The position numbers and the translations under genes were made by a program. From NCBI GenBank assembly GCA_017983465.1, contig JAGOBK010000006.1:62001-126000 (forward strand): 64,000 nucleotides of DNA, written 5' to 3'. Source of the stretch: Crocinitomicaceae bacterium (lineage in GTDB: Bacteria > Bacteroidota > Bacteroidia > Flavobacteriales_D > Crocinitomicaceae). Below are positions 34,498-43,896 of the stretch, piece after piece. The notes under the pieces were generated by a model. That model had not been told where the DNA came from and ran no database searches. It saw nothing but the letters and a program-made list of their open reading frames with translations. Position 1 is the stretch's first letter, and the number at the start of each line of letters is the position of its first letter.

Positions 34498-35859
34498 TTA
34501 GAATTTAAAGTCTGCGCTCTTTTCTAATAAGATATCCATGACGATTTTTGAATCCCATTCCGTTTCAATGTTCGGTAATGCCATGACTTCATCCATGATG
34601 TCACTTTGTGCTTTTCCTTGTTTGTAGGCTTCGCTATAGCGGATATTACTAAAGGTAACTTGCGAGTAAAGCGGTAACCATCGATCTGGGTGTAGGTCAC
34701 TGAATTTCGCTTCAATTTTCTTTCTCAATAGAAATTCAGGGTCTGCAACATAGTCGCGCATCACGAAGTAATTGTCTAAGGACAAATCTTGCAAGGCATC
34801 TCCATCTGGTTTGCGTTCGATGCTGTATTCATCAAAGATAGCCGTCCAATCGTGATTATGCTTGTGCATGAGGCGATTCATAACTGTACAATCTTCAAAA
34901 CCTGCATTCATTCCTTGTCCGTAGAAAGGAACAGTCGCATGCGCAGCATCTCCCATTAAGGCAACTTTTCCATGTGACCAAGGATAACAACGGATGATGG
35001 CCAAGTTTGATAATGGATGATCGTCCCAAGCGTCAGCAATGTTTGGCATCATTTCATAGAAATCTGGGAAAGTCGTTTGAAAGAAGTTGTTCACTGCATC
35101 GCGTGAGGTAAGTTTGTCAAAGGCGTTTTCACCACCTTCATGCGGCATGAATAAAGTACAGGTAAACGATCCGTCTTCATTGGCCATTGCCATGAGCATG
35201 AAACGTCCTCTCGGCCAAATATGCAAGGCATTTTTGTCCATTTTGTATGATCCATCCGCATTCGCAGGTAATAAAATCTCTCGGTATCCGTCTGCTACAA
35301 AATTCTGACTGTAATTAAAACGGTTTATTTTTTGGAATGAATTATATCGTACTGCAGAGAAAGCCCCATCAACGCCAAAAACGAGATCCGCTTGCACGGT
35401 GAACTCTTCGTTTGTCAGGGTATTTGTAAGAGTAACAATACCAGCTTTCAGGTCTACTTTTTTGCATTCATGGTTGTAATGAATGGTTGCATCTCCGTGT
35501 TTTTCGGCCATGTCCATCATCACTGCATTCGTTCTGCCTCTAGAAATCGAATAAATCGCTTGACCTTCTTTTCCGTATGGTTGGTAGGTTAAATTTCCTT
35601 GCATGTCATGCATCATTCGACCGTACATTGGAATTCCAATTTTACGAATCTCATCACCAACACCAACAGCATCGAGAGCAGTCCAGCCGCGCACAGAAAG
35701 TGCTAAATTGATTGATTTACCTGCGCTTATCTCTGCTTTTCGAATATCAGAGCGTCTTTCATAAATGGTCACATTGTATCCTGCTTTCGATAGGTAAACT
35801 GCCCAAAGAGAACCAACTAATCCAGCTCCAATAATGATGACTTCTTTTTTCTGTTCCAT
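34498..35859 (-). CDS. kmo: Kynurenine 3-monooxygenase
   Basis: A 453-residue FAD hydroxylase that converts L-kynurenine to 3-hydroxykynurenine with NADPH and O2. The dinucleotide fold IIGAGLVGSLWAVYLSKAGY, the GKSINLALSVRGWTAL segment typical of KMO, and the FAD-ribityl motif GDAAHATVPFYGQGMNAGFED are intact. The start is the ATG at 35859 (MEQKKEVI); a TTG two codons upstream is less likely. Together with haaO at 5530 this points to de novo NAD synthesis from tryptophan, although kynureninase, tryptophan dioxygenase and quinolinate phosphoribosyltransferase are outside the window. Confidence 0.93.
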   Translation of the reverse strand: MEQKKEVIIIGAGLVGSLWAVYLSKAGYNVTIYERRSDIRKAEISAGKSINLALSVRGWTALDAVGVGDEIRKIGIPMYGRMMHDMQGNLTYQPYGKEGQAIYSISRGRTNAVMMDMAEKHGDATIHYNHECKKVDLKAGIVTLTNTLTNEEFTVQADLVFGVDGAFSAVRYNSFQKINRFNYSQNFVADGYREILLPANADGSYKMDKNALHIWPRGRFMLMAMANEDGSFTCTLFMPHEGGENAFDKLTSRDAVNNFFQTTFPDFYEMMPNIADAWDDHPLSNLAIIRCYPWSHGKVALMGDAAHATVPFYGQGMNAGFEDCTVMNRLMHKHNHDWTAIFDEYSIERKPDGDALQDLSLDNYFVMRDYVADPEFLLRKKIEAKFSDLHPDRWLPLYSQVTFSNIRYSEAYKQGKAQSDIMDEVMALPNIETEWDSKIVMDILLEKSADFKF

Positions 35860-35909
35860 GTTCAATTGTTAAGGTAATGTAGGTTCGAGCTGACTTTTCT
35901 CATGTCCAA

Positions 35910-35917
35910 CAAAGTTA
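35910..35917 (-). promoter_or_regulatory. -7 box for kmo
   Basis: Minus strand TAACTTTG, about 50 nt before the ATG at 35859. The remaining 60 bp up to the end of queG show nothing distinctive. Confidence 0.45.
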
Positions 35918-35978
35918 AAAACTTACACGGATGAAAACACCTTTGATCATAGAATTTTCAACACGGAAAGCGTGAAAA

Positions 35979-36899
35979 CTATCCAATTTTCAGGAAGCTA
36001 ATGTTTCGTTTTAATCCCTTGTACTTTGTGCGTTTAACGGGACTTCGTTGGAAAAGTACTTGAAATCCTTCTTCTTGGAGATCCAGCCAATCTTGTTTTT
36101 TCAAGTCAAGCAAATCTGGATGAGGTTCAAAACGTTGTTCGTCGTGGAGAACGGAAAACCGATTCCATGGACAAACATCTTGACAAATGTCGCAGCCGAA
36201 CATCCAGTTATCCATTTTTCCTTCAAATTCTTTCGGCAAGAGTTCGTCCTTCAATTCGATGGTTAAATAGGATATGCATTTCGATCCATTGACGACATAG
36301 GGTTCAATGATGGCATCTGTTGGACAAGCATCAATACACTTTGTACATGTTCCACAATAATCTTTTATGGGGCCATCCGCCTCTAACTTCAGGTCTAAGA
36401 TTAAATCCGCGATGAAAAAGAAACTTCCTTTTTTCGGATGAATTAAATTGCTGTTTTTTCCGAGCCATCCGAGTCCAGCTTTCTTTGCCCATGCTTTGTC
36501 CATTACTGGGGCTGAATCCACGAAACCACGTCCGTTGACTTCCCCGATTTCTTCATGTATGAAAGCAATAAGTTCTTTTAGTTTGTCTTTGATGACGTAA
36601 TGATAATCTTCTCCGTAAGCGTATTTAGAAATTTTCGGTGCTTCAGGGTCCCTTTGTTGTTGGTCGGTATAATAATTAAACAGGAGGGAAATTACCGTTT
36701 GAGCATCATCAACTAATAATCTTGGATCAAGTCTTTTGTCAAAATGATTTGCCATATATGCCATTTCACCTTGATAATGATTGTTTAACCATTTTTCTAG
36801 ACGAGGTGCCTCTTCTTCCAAAAAGTCTGCTTTGGAAAATCCAACATGAAAAAATCCAAGTTCGTGCGCTTTATTGGTAATAAGTTGCTTGTAATCCAC
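35979..36899 (-). CDS. queG: Epoxyqueuosine reductase
   Basis: A 306-residue cobalamin and [4Fe-4S] enzyme that performs the last step of queuosine formation in t[23 protein letters not shown] carries the catalytic Asp, and two ferredoxin clusters are seen: [16 protein letters not shown] and [13 protein letters not shown]. Length matches Bacteroidota members. The start codon is GTG at 36899, 11 nt past the ruvB stop; no better ATG is available near the conserved N-terminus. Co-transcribed with ruvB. Confidence 0.93.
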   Translation of the reverse strand: MDYKQLITNKAHELGFFHVGFSKADFLEEEAPRLEKWLNNHYQGEMAYMANHFDKRLDPRLLVDDAQTVISLLFNYYTDQQQRDPEAPKISKYAYGEDYHYVIKDKLKELIAFIHEEIGEVNGRGFVDSAPVMDKAWAKKAGLGWLGKNSNLIHPKKGSFFFIADLILDLKLEADGPIKDYCGTCTKCIDACPTDAIIEPYVVNGSKCISYLTIELKDELLPKEFEGKMDNWMFGCDICQDVCPWNRFSVLHDEQRFEPHPDLLDLKKQDWLDLQEEGFQVLFQRSPVKRTKYKGLKRNISFLKIG

Positions 36900-36910
36900 C
36901 TTCGGAATAA

Positions 36911-37933
36911 TTAGAAAAGCCCGCCTTGAGTCCAGCCAATATCTTTTCCAAGGTGACGATAGGTTTTCTCGGTTGCTTTTCTTCCTCTCGGTGTTCTCAT
37001 GAGGAATCCTTCTTGAATTAAGAATGGTTCGTATACTTCCTCCAAGGTTCCAGCATTTTCACCGATTGCCGTTGCAATTGTTGTGAGTCCAACAGGACCA
37101 CCGCTAAATTTATCGATTATGACTTTTAGGATGCGGATGTCCATTTCATCCAGTCCATTTTCATCGACATTCAATGCTTTCAAAGCAAATTCGGTGATTT
37201 CCTCATCTATTTTTCCACTTCCCTTAATTTGCGCAAAGTCGCGTACACGACGAAGAAGTGCATTTGCAATCCTTGGTGTTCCGCGGCTTCTACTGGAAAT
37301 TTTATAGGCAGCTGACTCATCGATTTCGATGTGCAGCAAATGTGCGGATCGTTCAACGATGGAAGTAAGTGTTTTCGAATCGTAGTATTCCAAGCGTGAA
37401 TTGATGCCAAATCGAGCGCGGAGTGGAGAGGTGAGTAGTCCTGAGCGAGTGGTAGCGCCGATCAGTGTAAATGGATTTAAGTTAATCTGAATACTGCGTG
37501 CATTCGCGCCAGAATCGAGCATGATGTCGATCACGTAATCTTCCATGGCTGAGTACAAGTATTCTTCGATTACAGGACTCAATCGGTGAATTTCATCGAT
37601 GAATAATACATCGCCAACACCGAGGTTTGTAAGTAATCCAGCCAGGTCACCGGCTTTATCGAGTACAGGTCCAGAGGTAACTTTGAATCCAACGCCAAGT
37701 TCATTGGCGATAATATTTGCAAGAGTAGTTTTTCCTAGTCCTGGAGGTCCGTGAAGTAGTACATGGTCTAATGGTTCGTTTCTGAGTTGAGCAGCGCGGA
37801 CGAATACTTCCAAGTTTTCGACTACGGTCGGTTGTCCGGCAAAATCACTGAGTGTTTTGGGACGCAGGACTTTATCAATTTCCTGTTCGCCATTTTGTGC
37901 CGCCTCGTCTCTGTAATCAAATGAATCTTCCAT
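36911..37933 (-). CDS. ruvB: Holliday junction branch-migration ATPase RuvB
   Basis: A 340-residue AAA+ motor. The N-terminus [20 protein letters not shown], Walker [13 protein letters not shown], Walker [14 protein letters not shown], sensor GATTRSGLL, the arginine finger in PLRARFG and the C-terminal winged helix ([16 protein letters not shown]) are all present. It drives branch migration with RuvA, whose gene is not here. A -7 box at 37940-37947 is 6 nt before the ATG. Confidence 0.97.
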   Translation of the reverse strand: MEDSFDYRDEAAQNGEQEIDKVLRPKTLSDFAGQPTVVENLEVFVRAAQLRNEPLDHVLLHGPPGLGKTTLANIIANELGVGFKVTSGPVLDKAGDLAGLLTNLGVGDVLFIDEIHRLSPVIEEYLYSAMEDYVIDIMLDSGANARSIQINLNPFTLIGATTRSGLLTSPLRARFGINSRLEYYDSKTLTSIVERSAHLLHIEIDESAAYKISSRSRGTPRIANALLRRVRDFAQIKGSGKIDEEITEFALKALNVDENGLDEMDIRILKVIIDKFSGGPVGLTTIATAIGENAGTLEEVYEPFLIQEGFLMRTPRGRKATEKTYRHLGKDIGWTQGGLF

Positions 37934-37939
37934 TACTTA

Positions 37940-37947
37940 CAAAAATA
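37940..37947 (-). promoter_or_regulatory. -7 box close to the ruvB start codon
   Basis: Minus strand TATTTTTG, then 6 nt, then ATG at 37933. The predicted leader is only about 3 nt. Confidence 0.5.
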
Positions 37948-37974
37948 CAAAAGCATTCCAAATGGAGCTCAGTT

Positions 37975-38637
37975 CTATTTCTGTATTTCCAATAAGAATT
38001 CATTCATCGTATCGAAATGAAAATCTGCTACGGACAAACGCGGATTTGGGAAATGGGTTTTTTCGGGAATACAAACGACTTTCATCTTCGCAGCAAGTCC
38101 AGCAATGACCCCATTAAATGAATCTTCGATCACCAAACATTTGTGTGGGGAAACAAGTAGTTGTTGAGCCACAGTAAGGTATACGGCCGGATGAGGTTTT
38201 CCGTATGCTTCCGTTTCTGCTGAGTGTGTAAAGTCAAAAAAGTGTTTAATGTTTAATTCAGAAAGAACAACTTGAATGAGTCTACTAGATGATGAGGTTC
38301 CAAGTCCAATTTTCATTCCTACATTCTTTAAGTAGGTGAGGGTTTCAATCACTCCTGAAAGCGGAGCGGCATTCGCAGCGATGAGTTCAATCATTTTGAC
38401 AATAATGGCCTCTTCCACATCTTGTTCATTTTCGACGCCCCAATTTTCATGATGATTCCAAAAATGAACAACTTCATCGATGCGTAGACCAACGGTTTTC
38501 TGAAAATCTGCTTTGGTCAATTTGGATCCTAAGGAATGAAAAACTTCTTCCATGGCAATTTTCCACAAGGGTTCGGAATCGATGAGAACGCCATCCATAT
38601 CAAAAATAACAGCTTCGTATTGAGAGAGTTGGATCAT
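37975..38637 (-). CDS. HAD phosphatase, hexitol-phosphatase/beta-phosphoglucomutase-like
   Basis: A 220-residue HAD-superfamily enzyme. Motif I AVIFDMDGVLIDSEPLW contains the nucleophile and acid Asp; motif II is GLGTSSSS; the motif III Lys is in YGKPHPAVY; motif IV is VIEDSFNGVIAG. The order and segments such as TVGLRIDEVVHFWN strongly recall E. coli YniC (HxpB), which dephosphorylates 2-deoxyglucose-6-phosphate and hexitol phosphates; the substrate here is inferred. The ATG overlaps the stop of the upstream secreted-protein gene by 4 nt. Confidence 0.87.
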   Translation of the reverse strand: MIQLSQYEAVIFDMDGVLIDSEPLWKIAMEEVFHSLGSKLTKADFQKTVGLRIDEVVHFWNHHENWGVENEQDVEEAIIVKMIELIAANAAPLSGVIETLTYLKNVGMKIGLGTSSSSRLIQVVLSELNIKHFFDFTHSAETEAYGKPHPAVYLTVAQQLLVSPHKCLVIEDSFNGVIAGLAAKMKVVCIPEKTHFPNPRLSVADFHFDTMNEFLLEIQK

Positions 38638-39470
38638 GGTAGTTTTAATAGTTTTAGTTTAGCTGGCCCCAATAATTTATGATTCTCGTTGGAGATGAAA
38701 TAGGAACGTTCTCCTAAACATGCACAAGCTTCTACTTGTTGAATATGAGGATATTTGTAGAGGTTAGATTTGCTTAATCCCTGTTTTGGAAAATCTAGTT
38801 TCATCAATCGATTATAGGTGGAGAGTACAATGGAATGGTCATCAGTATCCGTACACGCACTCGTAATGGCATCTTTCAAATACGAGGTTTTATTCAATTT
38901 CAACTCTGTTACTTTCGATAGTATTTTCGTTTGATTGGCTTCAAATTGCACCATGTAAATAAATGATTTGCCATCGAAAGGTTTGGTACTGTTCTTTGTG
39001 AAAATCCACAGTTGTCCTTCGAAGTAGGTCATTGCTTCTGCATCGAAATACCGTTCATGATCCTTTGGTGGGAATTCCTTTTGTTCTCGGTAAGAAATGG
39101 ACATTTTTTCGGCTGTCACCTCGTTCAAAGTTGCAATTTCGTTGCGATTGACCCGGTAAAGACACATGTCTTTACGTTCATTCATATTGTTGCCAAAATC
39201 ACCGATGTACAGGTAGTTTTCATCCATTGCTAGGGCTTCCCAGTCGATGTTAGTTGCATTTGACACACTAATTTTACGTGTGATTTGTCCGCTTAAATTG
39301 AGTAAAAAAAGTATGGGGTCGTTTCCGCCATCATTAATAGCGATTAAAGTAGAATCATTCCATTTTTCTAATCCAGAAATTTCGGATAATTCAGAAGGAA
39401 GTTTGAGGTCTGTTTGGGCAAAGACGAACGAACTGATAAACAGTGTAAGAAGTCCAAGCGTGTAGTTCAT
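38634..39470 (-). CDS. Exported beta-propeller-like protein of unknown function
   Basis: A 278-residue protein with signal peptide MNYTLGLLTLFISSFVFAQ. Repeated blade-like segments are seen: SEISGLEKWNDSTLIAINDGG, NIDWEALAMDENYLYIGDFGNN, YFDAEAMTYFEGQLWIFTKNS, TDDHSIVLSTYNRLMKLDF and VEACACLGERSYFISNE. The EALAMD, EAMTYF and VEACACL boxes are reminiscent of propeller proteins of the SdiA-regulated/esterase-like phytase types, but I could not assign a family. It sits between the CNNM protein gene (1-nt TAATG overlap) and the HAD enzyme, all on one transcript. Confidence 0.65.
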   Translation of the reverse strand: MNYTLGLLTLFISSFVFAQTDLKLPSELSEISGLEKWNDSTLIAINDGGNDPILFLLNLSGQITRKISVSNATNIDWEALAMDENYLYIGDFGNNMNERKDMCLYRVNRNEIATLNEVTAEKMSISYREQKEFPPKDHERYFDAEAMTYFEGQLWIFTKNSTKPFDGKSFIYMVQFEANQTKILSKVTELKLNKTSYLKDAITSACTDTDDHSIVLSTYNRLMKLDFPKQGLSKSNLYKYPHIQQVEACACLGERSYFISNENHKLLGPAKLKLLKLP

Positions 39471-40726
39471 TACGATTCAATAAAAAGTCGAACAGTTTCA
39501 ATTTTTCGATCACTTACCTCTTCTACAACTAATCTATATTTTTCTAATTGAACACTATCACCTTGTGTAGGAATGGATTCAATGTGATGAATGATTAATC
39601 CAGCAAGAGTGTCATATTCTTCCGATTCTTCTAATGAAAGTTTAAAGGTTTCATTTAAGTAGTCGATATCGATTCGTGCGGAAAATAGAAATTCCACATC
39701 GCTCACTTTTTCTTCCAGCCAAATTTCTTTGTCATGTTCGTCCTCAATTTCACCAAAAATCTCTTCAATCACATCTTCCAAGGTGATGATGCCTGCAGTT
39801 CCACCATATTCATCGGTGACAACTGCGAAACTTCCCGCTTGTTTCGTGAATTTCTCTAATAATTCTTTTCCGGAAATTACCGTTGGAACAAAACTGATTG
39901 GCTTGAGAATTTGTTTGATCGATTTAGGTTTCGAGAATAAATCAAATGAATGGACGTATCCAATAATGTTATCGATGTCGTCCCGGTAAACGATTAATTT
40001 GGAGAGTCCTTTAGAAATGAGTAGTTGTTTTACCTCTTCGATGTCATCTTCAATTTCTACTCCAATTATTTCTGTTCTTGGAATCATACAGTCACGAGCT
40101 TTGATATTCGTGAAATCAAGGGCGTTACGAAGGATGAGCATTTCGTTGCTAAATTCCTCTTCATCCTTAATGCGTGCACTGAGTTCATCCACGTAATGCT
40201 CGAGATCCACCTTCGAAAAAACGCGAGCGGACTGTTCTTGGCTGGAACCGAATAATTTTAGAATGATGTAGCTGAAGAATAGCACAAATTGTGTTGGGAG
40301 ATACAATAGAATGTACAGAACAAGCATGGGTGCGAGTGTAACATCTAGAAATCGATTTGGATTCAGTTGAACGAGTGCTTTCGGTAAAAATTCTGCTGTA
40401 ACAAGCACAATGATAGTGGAAGCAACCGTTTGAAGAACTAGTAAAAGTACTTCATCCGAAATTCCTAGTCCCATAAAAAATTGATTCAATACCCTTGCTG
40501 CAGCGATTCCGTACATCACTAATGCAATGTTATTCCCCATTAATAGGGAAGCAATCATTGTGGATTCACGGTGAAAGAAGAGTCCAATAATTCTGCTTTT
40601 CAACGAACGGTTTTTTTTCATTACTTCAATCCGAAGTCGGTTTGAAGATAAAAAAGCTAGTTCCATTGCTGAAAAGAAAGCAGAGGCAAGAATGGAAATG
40701 AGAATGATGATAAGATCTACACTCAT
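39470..40726 (-). CDS. CNNM/CBS-domain membrane protein (HlyC/CorC family)
   Basis: A 418-residue protein with three parts: an N-terminal CNNM (DUF21) membrane domain of about four segments (ILASAFFSAMELAFLSSNRLRIE ... VLYILLYLPTQFVLFFSYI), a pair of CBS domains (about residues 200-320; MIPRTEIIGVEIEDD, TDEYGGTAGIITLEDVIEEI), and a C-terminal CorC/HlyC domain (about 335-415; DIDYLNETFKLSLEESEEYDTLAGLI). Members are thought to handle Mg2+ or other divalent ions. The gliding protein GldE is a relative; nothing here distinguishes it. First gene of a three-gene unit. Confidence 0.88.
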   Translation of the reverse strand: MSVDLIIILISILASAFFSAMELAFLSSNRLRIEVMKKNRSLKSRIIGLFFHRESTMIASLLMGNNIALVMYGIAAARVLNQFFMGLGISDEVLLLVLQTVASTIIVLVTAEFLPKALVQLNPNRFLDVTLAPMLVLYILLYLPTQFVLFFSYIILKLFGSSQEQSARVFSKVDLEHYVDELSARIKDEEEFSNEMLILRNALDFTNIKARDCMIPRTEIIGVEIEDDIEEVKQLLISKGLSKLIVYRDDIDNIIGYVHSFDLFSKPKSIKQILKPISFVPTVISGKELLEKFTKQAGSFAVVTDEYGGTAGIITLEDVIEEIFGEIEDEHDKEIWLEEKVSDVEFLFSARIDIDYLNETFKLSLEESEEYDTLAGLIIHHIESIPTQGDSVQLEKYRLVVEEVSDRKIETVRLFIES

Positions 40727-40750
40727 AGTTTTGGAATGAATTTCCGCGGG

Positions 40751-42025
40751 TTAACGTACATCTTGACCGATGTCCTTACGGTAATAAGCTCCGTCGTAGG
40801 TAATTTTAGAAATGGAATCATAAGATTTCTCTAAGGCAGCTTCTAGGTTTTTCCCATAAGATGTAACCGCAAGTACTCGTCCACCGGCTGTAAGAACGGA
40901 TGGTCCGTCAGCACTTGTTCCAGCGTGGAATACGATGCTGTCAACGATGCTGTTTAGTCCAAAAATGGATTTCCCTTTTTCGTAATCTCCTGGATATCCA
41001 CCAGAAACCATCATGACTGTTGCGGCGCTTTTGTCAATAAATTGAATATCTCTTTCGGAAAGTGTATTGCTTGCAACACCTTCAAATAAATCAAGGATGT
41101 CAGATTTCAATCGTGGAATAACAACTTCTGTCTCTGGGTCACCCATTCGGCAATTATATTCAATCACATATGGGTCTCCTTTTACGCTGATCAAACCAAA
41201 GAAAACAAATCCTTTGTAGGTGATTTTCTCTGATTTTAATCCTTTGATTGTTGGAACAATAATGCGATTATGTACTTTGTCCATGAAGCTTGCATCTGCG
41301 AATGGAACTGGTGAAATGGCGCCCATACCTCCTGTATTAAGTCCAGTATCACCTTCGCCAATGCGTTTGTAATCTTTTGCTTCCGGAAGTAATTTAAAGG
41401 ATTCGCCATCTGTTAAAACGAAAACAGAAAGTTCAATTCCATCAAGAAATTGTTCAATGACAACTTTGCTACTTGCTGCTCCAAATTTTTCATCAAGGAG
41501 CATGCTTTTGAGTTCGCTTTTCGCTTCGTCTAAATCTGAAAGAATCAAGACTCCTTTTCCCGCAGCAAGTCCATCGGCTTTCAGTACGTATGGTCCTTTC
41601 ATGGCGTCAAGGAATGAAAGTCCTTGTGTGATTGTTTCTGCGGTAAATGTTCCGTATTTCGCAGTTGGAATGGCATGTCTCGCCATGAATGCTTTAGCGA
41701 AATCCTTACTGCCTTCTAGTTGGGCACCAAATTTACTTGGGCCAATAATCCCAACTTTTTTAAGTTGTTCATCTGCTTGAAAGTAATCGTATATTCCGTT
41801 TACAAGCGGTTCTTCTGGTCCAACAATGACCATGTCAATTTGTTGAGAGATAACGAAATCTTTAATTCCATCGAAATCTATTGGAGACAAATCTACATTT
41901 TTACCATGTTTTTTTGTCCCAGCATTTCCTGGTGCGATAAAAAGTTCATCTAAAATGGAGCTTTGTGCAATTTTCCACGCGAGTGCATGTTCTCGTCCAC
42001 CGGATCCTAGTAAGAGTACTTTCAT
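40751..42025 (-). CDS. purD: Phosphoribosylamine-glycine ligase
   Basis: A 424-residue ATP-grasp enzyme that makes GAR in purine synthesis. MKVLLLGSGGREHALAWK opens the N domain; GPYVLKADGLAAGKGVLIL is the ATP-grasp loop; GLNTGGMGAISPVPF and EYNCRMGDPETEVV are family signatures. The start at 42025 (MKVLLLG) overlaps the purQ stop by 4 nt and is preferred over a start two codons upstream. It is the second gene after purQ. Confidence 0.96.
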   Translation of the reverse strand: MKVLLLGSGGREHALAWKIAQSSILDELFIAPGNAGTKKHGKNVDLSPIDFDGIKDFVISQQIDMVIVGPEEPLVNGIYDYFQADEQLKKVGIIGPSKFGAQLEGSKDFAKAFMARHAIPTAKYGTFTAETITQGLSFLDAMKGPYVLKADGLAAGKGVLILSDLDEAKSELKSMLLDEKFGAASSKVVIEQFLDGIELSVFVLTDGESFKLLPEAKDYKRIGEGDTGLNTGGMGAISPVPFADASFMDKVHNRIIVPTIKGLKSEKITYKGFVFFGLISVKGDPYVIEYNCRMGDPETEVVIPRLKSDILDLFEGVASNTLSERDIQFIDKSAATVMMVSGGYPGDYEKGKSIFGLNSIVDSIVFHAGTSADGPSVLTAGGRVLAVTSYGKNLEAALEKSYDSISKITYDGAYYRKDIGQDVR

Positions 42026-42711
42026 GAACAATGATTTAAAATCGATTCAAACAAAGCTAGTCCGTCTTTATTCCCAAGATGTTGATCCGCTGCTCTTTCT
42101 GGATGCGGCATCATTCCAAAAACATTTTTGTTTTTGTTTGTAATACCTGCAATGGAATGAATGGAACCGTTTGGATTCGATTCATCCGTTATTGAAGCAT
42201 TTTCGTCACAGTAGTGAAATAAAACTTGATCGTTATCTTGAATTGATTTTAGTGTATCATCACTTGCGAAAAATCGACCCTCACCGTGAGCAATTGGAAT
42301 TTTGTATGCTTGATTTTGGTTTAGATCCTTGCTTGGAGCAGCGCTTGAACTCGAAGGTTTCAAGAAAACATTTTTACAAATGAATTTCTGCGTATTGTTG
42401 TGAAGCAATGCTCCTTCTAACAATCCTGACTCCGTAAGAATTTGAAATCCATTACAAATCCCCATGACGTATCCACCGCGATTCGCATGTTGAATGACTT
42501 CTGACATGATCGGTGAGAATTTTGCAATAGCACCTGAACGCAAGTAATCTCCGTAGGAGAATCCTCCCGGAATAATTACCATATCGACCTTTTTCAAGTC
42601 GGTATCTTTGTGCCACAATTGCTCAACTTGTTGACCCAGTAAGTCACTCAAAACATAAACCATGTCTTGATCACAATTTGATCCTGGAAACGTTACAACT
42701 CCAAATTTCAT
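42022..42711 (-). CDS. purQ: FGAM synthase subunit I (glutamine amidotransferase)
   Basis: A 229-residue class I amidotransferase that feeds ammonia to PurL. The N-terminus MKFGVVTFPGSNCDQDMVY is typical; the catalytic Cys lies in YVMGICNGFQIL, and the His-Glu pair in MPHPERAA. GGFSYGDYLRSGA is the oxyanion segment. A -7 box at 42731-42738 drives the purQ-purD pair. A separate purL must be elsewhere, since a small PurQ is used. Confidence 0.96.
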   Translation of the reverse strand: MKFGVVTFPGSNCDQDMVYVLSDLLGQQVEQLWHKDTDLKKVDMVIIPGGFSYGDYLRSGAIAKFSPIMSEVIQHANRGGYVMGICNGFQILTESGLLEGALLHNNTQKFICKNVFLKPSSSSAAPSKDLNQNQAYKIPIAHGEGRFFASDDTLKSIQDNDQVLFHYCDENASITDESNPNGSIHSIAGITNKNKNVFGMMPHPERAADQHLGNKDGLALFESILNHCS

Positions 42712-42730
42712 TTTATCTTAAATTATCGTT

Positions 42731-42738
42731 CAAAATTA
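42731..42738 (-). promoter_or_regulatory. -7 box for purQ-purD
   Basis: Minus strand TAATTTTG, 19 nt before the purQ ATG at 42711. No purine riboswitch is visible in this short leader. Confidence 0.5.
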
Positions 42739-42752
42739 ATCATTTAAACCGC

Positions 42753-43721
42753 TCATTCCTGTGTGAAGTTGAGGAAAAATTTCACAAAAGAGTAGAGAAG
42801 TGCTATGTAGAAAAAGATATTAGCAAGAATACCTGATCGTTTACTTAAAAAGGCATAGGTTAGAAAATAGGTCAGAGGGATAATTGCCAGGGATAAATAG
42901 AGTAGGGATCCTGAAAAATAAAAGTCGACACAGCCCAATAGGAATAATGCTGTAAAAATCAATCCAAGCATTTGGATTTGTTTTTTCAATCGCAAGGACG
43001 ATTTCACCATGCGAGCGCCTAGACTTAAAAGACTAATGAATAAGAGAATGAAATACAGACCGGCAATCGGGTAGGTATTCAATGCTAAGCGAAAATCATG
43101 AAGTTGCCAAACGGGAAATTTCCAGGTGAAAACAAGTGCATCCGTTAAAAATAGATAGCTAAAATAATAGAGTAGGGGAACGCTTATTCCTGCAAGACAC
43201 AAGAACAATTCTCGCCAATTAAACGGACGTATGATCACAATCATGATTAAAATAATGGGAATGAGAATGCTTAAATAGGGAAGCAAGGTCATTGCCATAC
43301 TAAACAACATTCCCGCGTTAAAAATGGTCATTTTACCATCGGAGTTTTGCTTCAGGTAGAAAATTGCTCCAAGCGTTGCGATGACAAAAAAGTGAGCGAG
43401 TAAAACGGGGTTAAATTGATTTAAGGGCACAAACATGGGAGTGAGCACCACGTAAATTAAACTGATTATGTACGTGTTTTTATCGAGGAATTCATGACTA
43501 TTGAAAACGGCATTAAGAAAAACGGCATTGATCAGAATCAAAAATGATTGACCGAAATAGACCCAGAAATTGCTTGTAGTGGTTTGACTGAAAAAGAGTC
43601 CATCTACTCTGTTTGACGCGACTTGTTCCACCCCAAGAATGTCCCCAAGAACATAAAGGGCAATGAGCAAAGGTAATAGTAACAAAACCGCTGTTCGGTT
43701 GTCTAAAAACAGTCGAATCAT
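42753..43721 (-). CDS. Polytopic membrane protein (DUF6427-like)
   Basis: A 322-residue protein with about ten hydrophobic segments (for example AVLLLLPLLIALYVLGDILG, IISLIYVVLTPMFVPLNQF, ILIPIILIMIVIIRPFNWRELF). The IIRPFNWRE box and the position near purine genes match a Bacteroidota membrane family often annotated DUF6427; I hold that name loosely. The ATG at 43721 is preferred over a GTG ten codons upstream. Function unknown. It has no partner on the same strand upstream. Confidence 0.7.
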   Translation of the reverse strand: MIRLFLDNRTAVLLLLPLLIALYVLGDILGVEQVASNRVDGLFFSQTTTSNFWVYFGQSFLILINAVFLNAVFNSHEFLDKNTYIISLIYVVLTPMFVPLNQFNPVLLAHFFVIATLGAIFYLKQNSDGKMTIFNAGMLFSMAMTLLPYLSILIPIILIMIVIIRPFNWRELFLCLAGISVPLLYYFSYLFLTDALVFTWKFPVWQLHDFRLALNTYPIAGLYFILLFISLLSLGARMVKSSLRLKKQIQMLGLIFTALFLLGCVDFYFSGSLLYLSLAIIPLTYFLTYAFLSKRSGILANIFFYIALLYSFVKFFLNFTQE

Positions 43722-43826
43722 AAAGCGAAGGTACTTTTTTCTGACGGGCACTTTGTACTATTGTGAATAACTCGATGGAATTGTTCAAAATGACTCAATT
43801 AACGATAAATTAATTCTTTTTTGGTT

Positions 43827-43855
43827 TTTGATTTTCACTAAAAATGATATATTTG
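43827..43855 (+). promoter_or_regulatory. Bacteroidota promoter for the DksA-like gene
   Basis: TTTG at 43827-43830, 17-nt spacer and TATATTTG at 43848-43855, a textbook pair. The start codon is 41 nt downstream, so this mRNA has a real leader. Confidence 0.7.
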
Positions 43856-43896
43856 CTTTCATTCTCAAATGGGGATGATTTTGAAAGATTACCGGT

